Shown here one piece after another: positions 23,101 to 33,250 of a stretch of 64,000 nt of DNA. The DNA comes from Toxorhynchites rutilus septentrionalis (Eukaryota; Arthropoda; Insecta; Diptera; Culicidae). Location: NCBI RefSeq assembly GCF_029784135.1, contig NC_073746.1, forward strand, positions 62,222,097 to 62,286,096, read 5' to 3'. The notes beneath the pieces were generated by a model that saw only the letters and a list, made by a program, of their open reading frames with translations, did no database searches and was not told the origin of the DNA. The position numbers and the translations under genes are program-made. The stretch's first letter is position 1, and the number at the start of each line of letters is the position of its first letter.

Positions 23101-24376
23101 TTAGGCTGTCAAAAAAGTCCTGCGGTATTTTTTTTGAATTTTCATTTGTTCATAAAATTAGTTACATCTGTCATCTGTCAAATTTGCGCCGTTTTGTTCG
23201 ATGACTTGTTCCCAACGAGATGCCAACTTCATAATACCCCTGTTATAGAACCTCGCTTCCTTATTGGCAGAAAACTCGGATAGCCAATTTTCACAGGCCT
23301 CTTTTGTGGCTAACTTCTGACTACCTAGCTCGTTTGCCATGGGCAAAAACAGGTGGTAGTCACTTGGTGCAAGGTCCGGACTATACGGCGGATGCAAAGG
23401 AACCTCCCATCCGAGCTCCCGGAGCTTCTGGCGCGTCACCAAAGAAGTGTGTGGCCTGGCGTTGTCCTGATGGAAGACAATGCGGCCTCTGTTTATCAAA
23501 GATGGCCTCTTCTTCATGAGTGCTACCTTCAAGCGGTCCAGTTGTTGGCAGTACAGGTCCGAATTGAGCGTTTGGCCATAGGGAAGCAGCTCATAATAGA
23601 TTATTCCTTGACAATCCCACCAAACACACAGCAGAACCTTCCTGGCCGTTAATGAAGGCTTGGCCACCGTCTGAGCCGCTTCAGCGGGCTTCGACCACGA
23701 CCGTTTGCGCTTCACGTTGTCGTAAGTGACCCACTTTTCATCGCCAGTCACCATCCGCTTCAGAAACGGGTCGATTTTGTTGCGATTCAGCAGCGATTCA
23801 CATGCGTCGATACGGTCAAAGATGTTTTTTTGCGTCAACGTGTGTGGCACCCATACATCGAGCTTCTTTGTGAATCCAAGCTTCTTCAAATGGTTAATAA
23901 CGGTTTGATGACTTATCCCCAGCTCTTGGCCGATGCTACGGCTGCTACTATGCCGGTCTTTCTCGGCTAATTCAGCGATTTTTTCGCAATTTTCGACGAC
24001 AGGCCTTCCGGAGGGTGGCGCATTTTCGACGACCTCTACACCAGAACGAAAACGTTGAAACCATCGTTGTGGGGTGGAAATGGAAACTGTATCGGGTCCA
24101 TAAACTGCACAAATTTTATTGGCAGCTTGAGATGCATTTTTGCCTTTGTCATAGTAGTACTGTTAAATATGTCAGATTTTCTTTTCATTTTGCTCCATAT
24201 TCGCGACACTATAACTCACGAACGACTTAACCAAACAAAACACTGTCAAGGACTATATTATAGCGCGTAAAAATACCTACAAGCTATAGTATGACTCGAT
24301 ACAATGAATACAACTAGAACTACGCGCTTACAACGACACCTCGCGGAAATACCGCAGAACTTTTTTGACAGCCTAA
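23101..24376 (-). mobile_element. Mariner element, full length (1276 bp)
   Basis: The outer ends TTAGGCTGTCAAAAAAGTCC and, reverse-complemented on the right, TTAGGCTGTCAAAAAAGTTC are 29-bp inverted repeats with one mismatch. Both sides carry the TA target duplication (23099-23100, 24377-24378). Size and layout are those of canonical mariner. The transposase on the minus strand fills most of it. High terminal identity suggests a fairly recent insertion, but the transposase has two nonsense codons. Confidence 0.92.
23158..24198 (-). pseudogene. Mariner transposase, full length with two early stop codons
   Basis: Starting at the ATG at 24198, the frame is open over 346 codons except for TGA at codon 9 (24172-24174) and TAA at codon 12 (24163-24165). 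Each looks like a single-base change from the family's Arg and Leu codons. The N-terminal half holds the paired-like helix-turn-helix domain (RWFQRFRSG, SIGQELGISHQTVINHL). The catalytic DD34D triad is intact: GDEKW, HQDNARPH and PYSPDLAPSDYHLF, with exactly 34 residues between the second and third Asp. It encodes cut-and-paste transposition at TA sites but needs readthrough or an internal start to be made. Residues from codon 13 on are uninterrupted. Confidence 0.9.
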
Positions 24377-24378
24377 TA

Positions 24379-26640
24379 TTTATTACATAGAATATATAAT
24401 TGAAACAGAAAACTAGATTTTCATTTATAATTTTCATAGTTGAAGTCAATATTACTCTCATATACACGACAATCCTAAAAATCCATCGAAGATATCATCT
24501 GCTGCTTTTCGAACAATTTTTTCACCGCGTGAACATACTCGGAAGCGCCACCGTAACCTTATTACAGATCTTTTTCTCTGTCCATTATCTCATAAATAGA
24601 AAGCATATTGTTTAATGATGCAGCGAAGTTCTAAATTCTTTAAGATGCGTCTTTGCAAGGTTACGCAGCATAGCCACGTATAAATAGGGTACACATTCAT
24701 GGACGTGGACGGAAGCCAAGTTTTCCTCCTCTTCCTAAACATGCGCACCATCGGAACCGGCCTAATCTGTGAAATAAAACATTCAAACATTAACTTTCCG
24801 CCCTCACATCCCAATATCGAACTTGCGCACCAGGGGCTGTCCATTATTATTATCAACCTCAATCTGCTGGAGTATAAGTAATGTCTCATCCGTCTGATAC
24901 TTTTTTGGCAGAAATTTCCTCCACTTAGCACAGGTGTTCTAAGGATAATCCGGTCCTTTGCCTATATGCACTTCAACAACAGTCTTAGCTTCCAGTAGCT
25001 CTCGTCATCGGTGACTCTAACGAGAAAGTATTTTCGGTATTTTCACAGTTCAAAACAGTACAAATACAATTTACCTGAATTTCTTGCTGGAACCGGACAC
25101 TCTTCAGTTTTATTAGATGGTATACGTTGTAAACCTCATTGTGAAAAAGTGCAAGTGCTTCCAACAACAAAATTAGCGTTCCAATGGCCAAGGATATTTC
25201 AGTGCGCAAAACATGCCGACAGCGCGAATAGCAAACAATTGCTATTACGTACAATTTAATGTGCATTCAACTTAAGTGGAATTTTTGTATTTCGGCGGAA
25301 TTGTATTAAGTGGAATTTAATTCTATTTCGGAATTCTATTTTATTATTAATCCCGCAAACAAACCACTGATATTACCACTGACAATTATTGAAACTGTGC
25401 GGTTGAAACTCAACAAACGCAGAAATCAATTTGTCAGAAGAAATTGAACGAAAAGTTGCTAACATATATCGCGCGCGACTCGACATGCTAGGTTGAATCA
25501 AAAAAGTTGGTCCGACCTAAGTTGTCAGTTGCCTAGTGCGTATGCCGCCAATTGATTACACATGCTCTCAACTTTTTTGCGATATTCGTTAAGTTGGTTT
25601 CCAACCTAGGTTGCCTAGTAAGTAGATGGCCTAAATCTTATTCCTAGTATGCAATACTATGTCGTTAATTCTACACTCGACGAAAAAGTCGAAATTTTCA
25701 AGTGGTTTTAGAAATGCTGTAACTTCGCGGAAAACCAACGCATGAAAATGGAATATATGTCATTTTAAAGCTTCAAATTCTTGAGATGTAATACTTGATT
25801 GTTTCTATCTTGTCGTGTGTAGGTGTAGCGGATAACAATATTGAAAAGAATGCCACATCGATTTTATCTATTTTTTCAACTTTTTGTGGATTAACATAGT
25901 ATTTTATTAACCAAGTCAATAGTAAATCCAATTAACCTTATCAATAAGCATTCATTTGATTCCAAGAACGCTTCTGTAGGTCATTCTATTACTGGAAAAT
26001 GTTTTGATAGAATGAAAATTTTCCCTTTTCTAATGAATTCTCGTGTAACTTTTGAAAAGGTCCTATGTAACATTTAAGTTAACTCGAGGAAAACGAAGCT
26101 GAAGATCGGAACATTGGTCCGCGAATTGTTTTAAAAGTTTTTTTCTTTATCACTACTTTCACCACTAACAGTCAATAATAACTCTGAAAAACCAATAGCA
26201 ACTGTTGTTTCGTGATTTAAGTTTAAAGCTGATGCCTCAGAGCAAAAAATGGTACATTGGTCGTTTTGAGTGACTGCGTTTGAACATTGGACAAATTACG
26301 TTGCATGATATGAACATGAAAATAACTACTGATCAAAGATTTAAATACCTGTACTTGCTAAAGGCTAAAGGCAGTGTATTATTGTTAACATTCGTTGAAT
26401 TGCGCTAAAAGTGATAAGAACTCTCGAAAAAAAAACAAAAACTCTAAATGACCGAAGTACAATTTTGCCTTGTTTGGTACTTCGGACATTTCGAGCCACG
26501 GAGGAAAGTGGCGTCCGAACTAACAGTCGAATGTTCAATATCCGGTGGCAGTGAAAATGGTCATGTCAACTTTCAAAACCCGACCATGTACATTTTGTTT
26601 ATTGGCCCAACAAAATGACCTGTGCAAAGTTTCAGCTCAA
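24379..26640. other. Non-coding stretch
   Basis: No gene supported. At 25500-25620 there are two diverged copies of AGTTGGTCCGACCTAAGTTG / AGTTGGTTTCCAACCTAGGTTG, each followed by TGCCTAGT, which may be the ends of a short miniature element. A TACTTCGGACATTTCG motif at 26480 resembles the fragment at 27165. Everything else is featureless. Confidence 0.35.
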
Positions 26641-27164
26641 TCGGACATGATTTAGGGGTGCCTCAAAGCGCTCAAAGTTTTGATTTTTTGATCCTCGAAA
26701 ATCTTCGTAGGGAGGGAAATTTGGAAAATCGAAATTTTGTTTTCGATGCCAAATGTCTTAAAAATGCATAAAACGTCGAGATCTGGTGTTATCTCGAAAA
26801 AAATTTTTTGACCGAAAATCGACTTTTTGGGACTTAGCCTGAGACTGAGCCTGAGTACAATCAACTTCTTCGCAGGTTCTGCGTCTTTATTCAACATATC
26901 CCAGGACTCGCTTGTGGCCACTGCAGGAGTAACGTGAAGCTTACTTTTACCGTGAGTTGATGAGTTGCAAGAACACACGTCAATAAAGGGAGGAATCAAC
27001 GTTTCCTCTGTTAAAAGTTCATCTAGTTGCACATTGTCTACTAATTTTCCAGAGTCCCTCATGTCTATCTGCTGGTCTGTAGATGAAAAACATGTGCATT
27101 ATTTATGCAAGATTTCTAAATATTAATAATAATAAGCCTGGAAACTAACATTGTAGTATCACCA
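26641..27164 (-). other. Region with an unassigned open frame (26652-27062)
   Basis: A minus-strand frame of 136 codons begins with an acidic, Cys/Ser-containing section (VQLDELLTEETLIPPF, IDVCSCNSS) that looks more protein-like than its Lys/Phe/Ile-rich second half. It lies next to a fragment of the 60-kb TIR element family, so it could be the decayed C-terminus of that family's transposase. I recognise no domain. Confidence 0.2.
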
Positions 27165-27535
27165 ATTTCAAGTGTCCGAAATATGAACCGTAGGGAAAAA
27201 GTTCGATTCAAATTTCGGACATTTTATTTTGTATTTTTTTGAAGAAAAACTTCACTCTGCTTGATTATTTTTAATAGTCAACTGCTCAACTCTTACCAAG
27301 CAATAATAGTAAACTGACGACGATGATGAGAACTGATGAAACACGAGAGAAATTTAAATATTAATGAACAGTTAAATTATACATGCTCACGCTGAGCGAA
27401 CGTCAAACACAAACGATATTGAGTAGTGCTATTAGATTTTTACCTACTATGTTATAATTCAAATGTAATTCTCATATAAAATAATAATGAAACCAAGGGG
27501 TTGCTCTAAATAATCAAGTGGAATATGAATTCTAT
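27165..27535 (-). repeat. Fragment of the TIR element family at 60108-61280
   Basis: Reverse complement of much of 60180-60430 plus part of 60950-61050: ACGATGATGAGAACTGATGA, GAGAAATTTAAATATT, GTCAAACACAAACGAT, CTACTATGT and AATTCAAATGTAATT match in order. It has GTGTCCGAAATATGAACCG near 27171 but no complete right terminus, and it lacks the ITmD37E insertion, so that insertion is specific to the other copy. Confidence 0.65.
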
Positions 27536-28643
27536 ATTTATAGGAGGAGTGTGTAATACGCACCCCCTAAGCGAGAATGGATATATCTTGACCGTGCTCT
27601 TCAAATTTAAGATAACAACTACGTCAGTACGTAGATTAGTTAACCCTCAGTCATCTGTAATCGTTCTGTATGTTAGAAACTAAATAACAAAAGTGCTACG
27701 AATTTTATTTTGCAAGGCGCCCAAATTCTAAATTTCCAATCTTACGGTGTTAAATGGCCCAGCAGAAGTATAATATATTTTCACAAAATTAAATGTCTTC
27801 AAAACTTTATAGTCGCTGAGAGAAACAACTCAAACAACAACTATATTTCAAAATATGTGAAAACAATTGTTTGTGTGATTTATCGAACATTATTTAGAAA
27901 TATTGTGATGGTTTGCTCATTTTTATTCATTATGATTACATTTGAAGACGTTTATTCGTGCCATGCAAACATATTTGAAAAAATCATCAGGCATCCCTCA
28001 CATACAAGTTATTTCTCTCGTGAGAACGTTATCTGGCCGAAAGCGAGCAAATTGCTCCGATCGAGGGTATGCCATACTGCCCGATGGTAAACTGATGCGG
28101 AAAATATTAAAATGAAAAAGAAATTAATCCTTCCTTACCATTTTCTTCATCTGAGATATTTACTGAGATATGTCCAATAGAATTGGACAACTCATGATCA
28201 GAATTGAGTTCATCAAAATGCGTTAATTTAATGGTTTAGCTATGTAAATCCGATACAAATGGTGAGCAAGCATGATGTTTACAATATTTATAAGTGTTGT
28301 AATCCAGAAAAGGTCTGAATACGTGCCAAATAATCATCTGGTGATCGATTAAAAGTTAGCTCGAATGAGGGGCGCATTGACACAAATAGAAGGTGTATTT
28401 TATAATCCTTTAAAACATGTGGTTTCGTAAAAATATACTATCAAACTACTATAAATCATGTAAAAGGCAATTTCATTTATATGTTTCGAAACATTCGAAG
28501 GCCTTAAATGACACAGGAGCGCTGAATTAGAGCATTCAAAAAAGTGGGCAAACCATGATCATATTTTCGACTGGACAAACCAAGATCATTTACCCTATAT
28601 GCTTTTCAGACAATTTATAGTTAGTTGGAAAGTTGATCGAATA
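27536..28643. other. Non-coding stretch
   Basis: A 126-codon frame at 27710-28090 and its internal ATG at 27907 (hydrophobic start MVCSFLFIMITF) are not supported by homology or splice signals. No other structure seen. Confidence 0.35.
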
Positions 28644-28645
28644 TA

Positions 28646-29342
28646 TTGGGTTGGGGAAACAGAAATGTCGTATATTGTCAATATATGGCAACACTGAAAC
28701 ATATCTTGTGTTGTACTTATCGCATCGGGTCATACTATACGGCTATTTAAAGACGACAATCTGTGCTACAAGTGTCGTTTTTACAGTGTTGTGAATGTTC
28801 TTTTCAGTCTCAAGTTATAGCGCGTCAAAGATGGAGTCCACCAAGCAAGAAATTCGCCATATTTTACGTTTTTACTATCTGCGAGGTAAAACCGCAACGA
28901 AGGCGACCGAAAAAATTCGTGTAGTTTATGGACCCGATACTGTAACGATTCGCACAGCACAGCGTTGGTTTGATCGATTTCGTTCTGGTGTAGTGGCTGT
29001 CGAAGATACATCCCGTACTGGTAGGCCAATCGTCGTGGAAACCTATAAAATCGTTGAAATCATCCAAGTAGACCGGCATGTGAGCACTCGCTCGATTGGC
29101 CAGGAACTGGGTATAGACCATAAAACCGTTTGGAACCATTTGCAGAAGATTGGATTCCAAAAAAAAAAAGCTGGATGTATGCCACACGAGTTAACGAAAA
29201 AGATCTTTTAGACCGAAGTTGCCTTCTAAATGGCAACAAGTTTGCGAACAAAACGGCGCATATTTGACTTAAATTGGATCATTTTAAGTATGTTAAATAA
29301 AGCGTCAAATTTCGATCAGAAATACGACATTTCCTTTTCCCC
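28646..29342 (+). mobile_element. Mariner deletion derivative A, about 700 bp
   Basis: After TA, the left end TTGGGTTGGGGAAACAGAAA TGTCGTAT is matched at the right by ATACGACATTTCCTTTTCCCC, an inverted repeat with two mismatches over 21 bp. The last ~7 bp of the right terminus are missing, and an ITmD37E element begins 4 bp farther on. Inside are the transposase DNA-binding half and, after a junction near 29216-29226, the extreme C-terminus KWQQVCEQNGAYLT followed by TAA (29270-29272). The catalytic core is deleted. Confidence 0.85.
28831..29211 (+). CDS. Truncated mariner transposase, DNA-binding domain only
   Basis: From the ATG at 28831 an uninterrupted 126-residue frame covers both helix-turn-helix parts of a mariner transposase (IRHILRFYYLRGKTATKA, RWFDRFRSGV, STRSIGQELGIDHKTVWNHL) and ends shortly after MPHELTKK. 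A one-base shift in the A-run just before the end puts the family's KDLLDR motif out of frame, and none of the three catalytic Asp residues is present. If expressed it could bind mariner ends without cutting them, as a repressor would; that is inference. It is closely related to the N-terminus of the 23-kb mariner but has different terminal repeats. Confidence 0.75.
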   Translation: MESTKQEIRHILRFYYLRGKTATKATEKIRVVYGPDTVTIRTAQRWFDRFRSGVVAVEDTSRTGRPIVVETYKIVEIIQVDRHVSTRSIGQELGIDHKTVWNHLQKIGFQKKKAGCMPHELTKKIF

Positions 29343-29346
29343 TATA

Positions 29347-30643
29347 AAGGGTGTGTCACATCAAATTGCATCACGGAAAAAACGCTGTAGAAATTTAATT
29401 TTTAGGAATTATATCTTCAGCTTTCGCTTATAATCAGATAAGAGTGTATAGATCACATTGGCCATGCTTCACTGTCAATTTTTCGTAAATTTTGAAAAAT
29501 GTCGTCGAACGAAAAAGAGCGTCGTGAATTAATCCTGTGCACTCATTTCGAGAATCCGGAGTTGTCACATCGGAACATCGGTTAGTGCTGGGAATCGTCC
29601 AATCCACGGTCAGCAGAGTACTAAAACGATACTTCGAGAACCCAACCATCGACCGGAAGGTGAAGAACGGCAAAAATGGATGCTCCGTCAGTGAAAAAGA
29701 TCACAAGCGCGTAGTTAAGCAGTTTAGACGTGATCCGAGAAGTTCGGTCCGGGATGTCGCCAATAAGCTGAATTTGTCAAGTTCATTCGTCCAGCGGACC
29801 AAGCAGCGGGAGGGCCTGCGTACATACAAGGTTCAGAAGGCTCCTCACCGCGACGAAAGGCAAAACATAGTGGGGAAGACGCGAGCCCGGAAGCTGTGCA
29901 CCGAAATGCTGACGAAGCCGCATTGCCTGGTAATGGACGACGAAACCTACGTCAAAGCGGACTTTCGTCAGCTGCCGGGCCTGTTGTTCTTCTCCGCAGA
30001 GGACAAATTCAGCGTTCCGGAGGAGATTCGCAAGCAGAAACTATCCAAGTTTGCCAAAAAGTACATGGTGTGGCAGGCGATCTGCTCTTGCGGAAAGCGG
30101 AGCGCCCCCTTCGTGATGACCGGCACGGTAAACGGGCAAGTTTACCTTAAGGAGTGCCTACAGAAGCGCTTACTACCACTATTGAAGCAGCACGAGGGCC
30201 CGACCATCTTCTGGCCGGATCTCGCTTCGTGCCACTATGCAAAGGACGTGTTGGAGTGGTACGAAGCCAACGGGGTCACCTTCGTGCCAAAGGAAATGAA
30301 CCCGCCCAACGCGCCGGAGCTTCGCCCAATAGAGAAATATTGGGCGATTATGAAGCAGGCCCTCCGGAAGAACCCAAAAGTTGTCAAATCGGAGGCGGAC
30401 TTCAAGAGAAAATGGATTTCTGTTCAAAAAAAACTACAACCTGACGTTGTACAGAACCTTATGGACGGGGTAAAGAGGAAGGTGCGAGCATACGGGCTTG
30501 GGCTCGAAGTATGAATAAAAAGAAAATGCCAAAAGTTGTTTAATAGTTTTTATTTTACTGTCTAAAATTTTCAAAAGGATCGGTCTACTGGGCGAATTTC
30601 TACAGCGTTTTTTCCGTGATGCAATTTGATGTGACACACCCTT
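29347..30643 (+). mobile_element. ITmD37E (IS630-Tc1-mariner, DD37E) transposon, 1297 bp
   Basis: TA then AAGGGTGTGTCACATCAAAT at the left; the right end is its reverse complement followed by TA (30644-30645). The inverted repeats match for about 50 bp, through GCATCACGGAAAAAACGCTG. The transposase is on the plus strand at 29499-30514. The DD37E signature and size match the ITmD37E family described from mosquitoes. It lies immediately beside the terminus of mariner derivative A. A shortened near-identical copy is at 60435-60947 and a lone end at 59187-59219. Confidence 0.92.
29499..30514 (+). pseudogene. ITmD37E transposase, one N-terminal frameshift
   Basis: The protein starts MSSNEKERRELILC at 29499, runs about 28 codons to a TAG (29583-29585), and continues in another frame that is open through 30514. 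One missing base near 29570-29585 accounts for the shift, giving an expected length of about 338 residues. The helix-turn-helix (QSTVSRVLKRYFENPT; SSFVQRTKQREGLRTY) is followed by the catalytic residues: MDDETYVKADF, Asp at 30218-30220 in WPDLASCHY, and Glu at 30332-30334 in LRPIEKYW. Exactly 37 residues separate the last two, defining DD37E. Apart from the frameshift everything needed for cut-and-paste transposition at TA seems present. Initiation at an internal codon would give a protein lacking part of the first DNA-binding helix. Confidence 0.9.
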
Positions 30644-30886
30644 TATTATTATATCTTGTTCAGACAGAGTGGATCAAGTTTCAGAGAGTAAGAAATCGTA
30701 ATTACTAAACTTTTCATGATCGATTCCTAATCTAACCGTGGTCTTTCATTGACTGCAAGTATTCTTCTTCAATATCACGCTAACACTTTGTCATTGAACC
30801 ATATTACACACCATATTACACATTTTCAAGTACATACTAATCGATTATTTTCTGTAAGTAAAATACTGTTTCAAGAATGTTTTATA

Positions 30887-31614
30887 CGAGGGTCACTATT
30901 TATATTTCGGGAATAGGAACAAAAACAAATAGTTAAGCTGCGAATATATTTTTATTGTTTTTCAAAGTACTCGCAACGATGATCGATTCACTTTTGCATG
31001 CGCTTAAACCAATTTTCAAAGCATTTATTCCAATCGACACGAGCCTTTTTTTTGAGCGATTGTCAAATTATGTGGGATCCAACGTGAACATAATTTTCGC
31101 ACAACTAAGTGTTCATGTAAAATCGCATATATGCTGGTGGAACTAATGCTTAGGGATGCCTCAATATCACAATAGGTTACATGACGATCTTGCTTAATCA
31201 TTTCGTGCACAGCATCGATGTTTTCTGGCACTACAGTCGATTTTGGACGACCTTCACGAAACTCGTCGGACAGCGAACTACGACCACGATTGAATTCACT
31301 ATACCAGCGATACACAGTGGTTTTTGATGGAGCTTCATCGCCAAAAGTCAAATTAAGTTGATTGACGCACTCTTGTTGTGATAATCCACGTCGAAAGTCG
31401 CAAAAAATCATCGCACGAAAATGTTCACGATTCAGTTCCATTTTTTTGCCGAGACCAAACTTTCAACTAAATATAAAATAAACAAATAGCGTCCGTATGA
31501 CAAAATGTTCTGAGTACGTATATCGTCAAAAATGTCAAACTTTACGATGGAACCGTCAGATGGACTCACATGACATCAGTGTTGCCAATTCCCGAAATAT
31601 AAATAGTGACCCTC
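30887..31614 (-). mobile_element. Mariner deletion derivative B, 728 bp
   Basis: TA then CGAGGGTCACTATTTATATT and, at the right, the exact reverse complement then TA. The inverted repeats are identical for about 29 bp. The minus strand carries the DNA-binding half of the transposase (31025-31441), and a junction near 31040 joins it to the last ~25 codons of the protein (NKCFENWFKRMQK, then a stop). The catalytic core is missing, as in derivative A, but this is a different mariner subfamily. Perfect ends suggest recent mobilisation in trans. Confidence 0.88.
31025..31441 (-). CDS. Truncated mariner transposase, DNA-binding domain only
   Basis: The ATG at 31441 opens a 138-codon frame without stops. 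It includes MELNREHFRAMIFCDFRRGL, KTTVYRWYSEFNRGRSSL, EGRPKSTVVPENIDAVHEMI and DIEASLSISSTSIYAILHEHL, the two helix-turn-helix units of mariner, and ends after PHNLTIAQKK. No catalytic Asp is encoded. In another frame the sequence continues as KKARVDW joined directly to NKCFENWF, so the deletion fused a TGG present on both sides. Like derivative A it could in principle act as a DNA-binding repressor; whether it is transcribed is unknown. Confidence 0.75.
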   Translation of the reverse strand: MELNREHFRAMIFCDFRRGLSQQECVNQLNLTFGDEAPSKTTVYRWYSEFNRGRSSLSDEFREGRPKSTVVPENIDAVHEMIKQDRHVTYCDIEASLSISSTSIYAILHEHLVVRKLCSRWIPHNLTIAQKKGSCRLE

Positions 31615-32487
31615 GTAGTATAATTTCATCATCAAATTGTTCAGTCAAGAGTGGACCAAATGCAAATGGTCAGTCGTAAAACCCTCTTGATTGACCTTAA
31701 ACAGGTTTTTTTGTAATATTATAATTACACGGCCTTGTTAAAGAGTAACTAAGAACTGGAGAAAACCAATTGGGGAAAATGATTGAAAGCTACTAAAACT
31801 ACACAGCTACACATGTGTCGTAAACAAGATAAAATAAACCGGTTTGTCTTGGACAATCTACATGGTAGCACTACCGAGACAGGTTTCAATAATTATTCAA
31901 TATATTAAAAAATGAATAAATATTCTGACGTTGATATTGGGTAAACAAAACAATGATTAGCAAATAAACAACTTACCTGAGTTACTTCTGATGTACCAGA
32001 TCACAATGTATTTATTTATTTTTTAATTAGATGTTTCGGATCAGTAAGTCTACAACAAACTTAAAAATACTATTTTTATTCGTATTATAAAAACATAATT
32101 TATACTGAGCAATTTCAGTCCATCGACAACCATTCTTTATTGTTGTAGCTTTGAGCTTATCTTACCAACATTTTCAATTCAAATTTATCTGTAGATTTTT
32201 TATCAAAAAAGCAAAAAAGCTATTAACTATATATCCCCTCCAGCTTCTTCACAATATCACTTCAAAAACAGTCTCGACCAAAATTTAAATTTCTCAGCTA
32301 TGCTATTGTGCTGAGGAGTATCAAATACGTTTCATCTCCTCAAAATCATCTTACCTTTCTAATTTGATAATAATTTGCGATCACCTTCCGACGGACGCTT
32401 TGATGCCCGTTGCAGAATGCCTAAAACGGCAAGAATTCCCTCCACTGGCACTGGGAAGCGCACACTACAGCTCGCAATGACTGCTCC
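31615..32487. other. AT-rich non-coding; probable 3' flank of the minus-strand gene
   Basis: No open frame of note. On the minus strand an AATAAA polyadenylation signal lies at 32136-32141, about 350 bases past the stop codon at 32488, a plausible but unproven transcript end. Confidence 0.35.
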
Positions 32488-32826
32488 TCAAAAGCTCCTC
32501 GATGCCCGTTGATGGGCTTGAAGATGTGAGCTCACGATGACATCCACGGTTTTCCGCAGCATCCCAGCCAGGGCATCCGCTGTGGTGGCCAGCTTGGTAC
32601 CAATCTGGTTGAACAGACCCACGATTGGGCTCTGGTTCGGGTTACCAACGGATCCGTTCTGTTGGCCGGGTGGAATAAAAAAGTGATCGATAACATTATT
32701 CGGTGTGGTGATCACACTGGTGCTCGGGGCTTGAGTTTGGGGCGGTTGTGCTACTACTTCAACTCTGTTGACCGGCACCGATTGGGGCTGAAGCGGTACA
32801 GCAGCTACGGGTGGTTCCGTTACCAT
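32488..32826 (-). CDS. Terminal exon of a Pro/Thr-rich secreted-type protein (unidentified gene)
   Basis: A splice acceptor CTCCCTACAG immediately precedes ATGGTAACGG at 32826. The frame runs in phase 0 for 112 codons to TGA (32488-32490). The first half is Pro/Gln/Val-rich (PVAAVPLQPQSVPVNRV). The second half is less biased, with an amphipathic stretch (SPIVGLFNQIGTKLATTADA, then LAGMLRKTVDVIVSSHL) that looks conserved. It joins in phase to the exon at 33053-33250. I do not recognise the domain. Because the upstream exon and the CSP exon at 57178-57932 are on the same strand and both Thr/Pro-rich, it may be the C-terminus of that CSP gene; this is inference. Confidence 0.65.
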   Translation of the reverse strand: MVTEPPVAAVPLQPQSVPVNRVEVVAQPPQTQAPSTSVITTPNNVIDHFFIPPGQQNGSVGNPNQSPIVGLFNQIGTKLATTADALAGMLRKTVDVIVSSHLQAHQRASRSF

Positions 32827-33052
32827 CTGTAGGGAGTGCGGAGCGCGGTACGGAACAAGCGGGGTGGGTGAGAGGAAGAAAAAACGATTTGGTGTTGGTG
32901 TAAGCTCTGGTGAAGTGTGAAATGTGTTTGCGGAGTTATGTGTGAACTACTATACATGTGGTGTGTAATACATAATTCCATTACTGGATCAATATTATTA
33001 TGATGCAGATGTAACTAAAAGCCATACAGTCTTTTTATGACCTCATACTCAC

Positions 33053-33250
33053 CAATCTGGATGTCGTCGTCCTGGGTGTGATAATACGGGAAGTAGTCTG
33101 CCTGACCGCTGGCCTTGTGGTCGGTCGCACAGTTGGAGGCGGTGCAGTAGTTGGACGAGGGGTCGTCGTTGGGGGGCTCGTTGGTCTGCTTGTCGATTGC
33201 ACATTGTCGACGTCTCCAAAACGGTTTGTTAGCACACCTACCGAGGGTAG
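33053..33250 (-). CDS. Internal Thr/Pro-rich exon of the same gene
   Basis: The acceptor AATTTTAG precedes CTACCC at 33250, and a consensus donor GTGAGT follows ATTG at 33053. The exon is 198 bases, exactly 66 codons, phase 0 at both ends. It reads LPSVGVLTNRFGDVDN and then a mucin-like run of Thr, Pro and Arg (TSPPTTTPRPTTAPPP, TVRPTTRPAVRQTTSR). Stops lie just outside the splice sites, which supports the exon limits. Such Thr/Pro tracts are often O-glycosylated in secreted insect proteins. The 226-bp intron to the terminal exon (32827-33052) is of usual mosquito size. Confidence 0.65.

Noticed and set aside
23304..23652. Plus-strand frames opposite the mariner transposase
   Set aside because: Antisense shadows of the transposase catalytic region.
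27710..28090. 126-codon frame with an internal signal-peptide-like start at 27907
   Set aside because: Lys/Ile/Asn/Phe-rich translation of AT-rich DNA, with no homology and no splice sites; one hydrophobic stretch is weak evidence.
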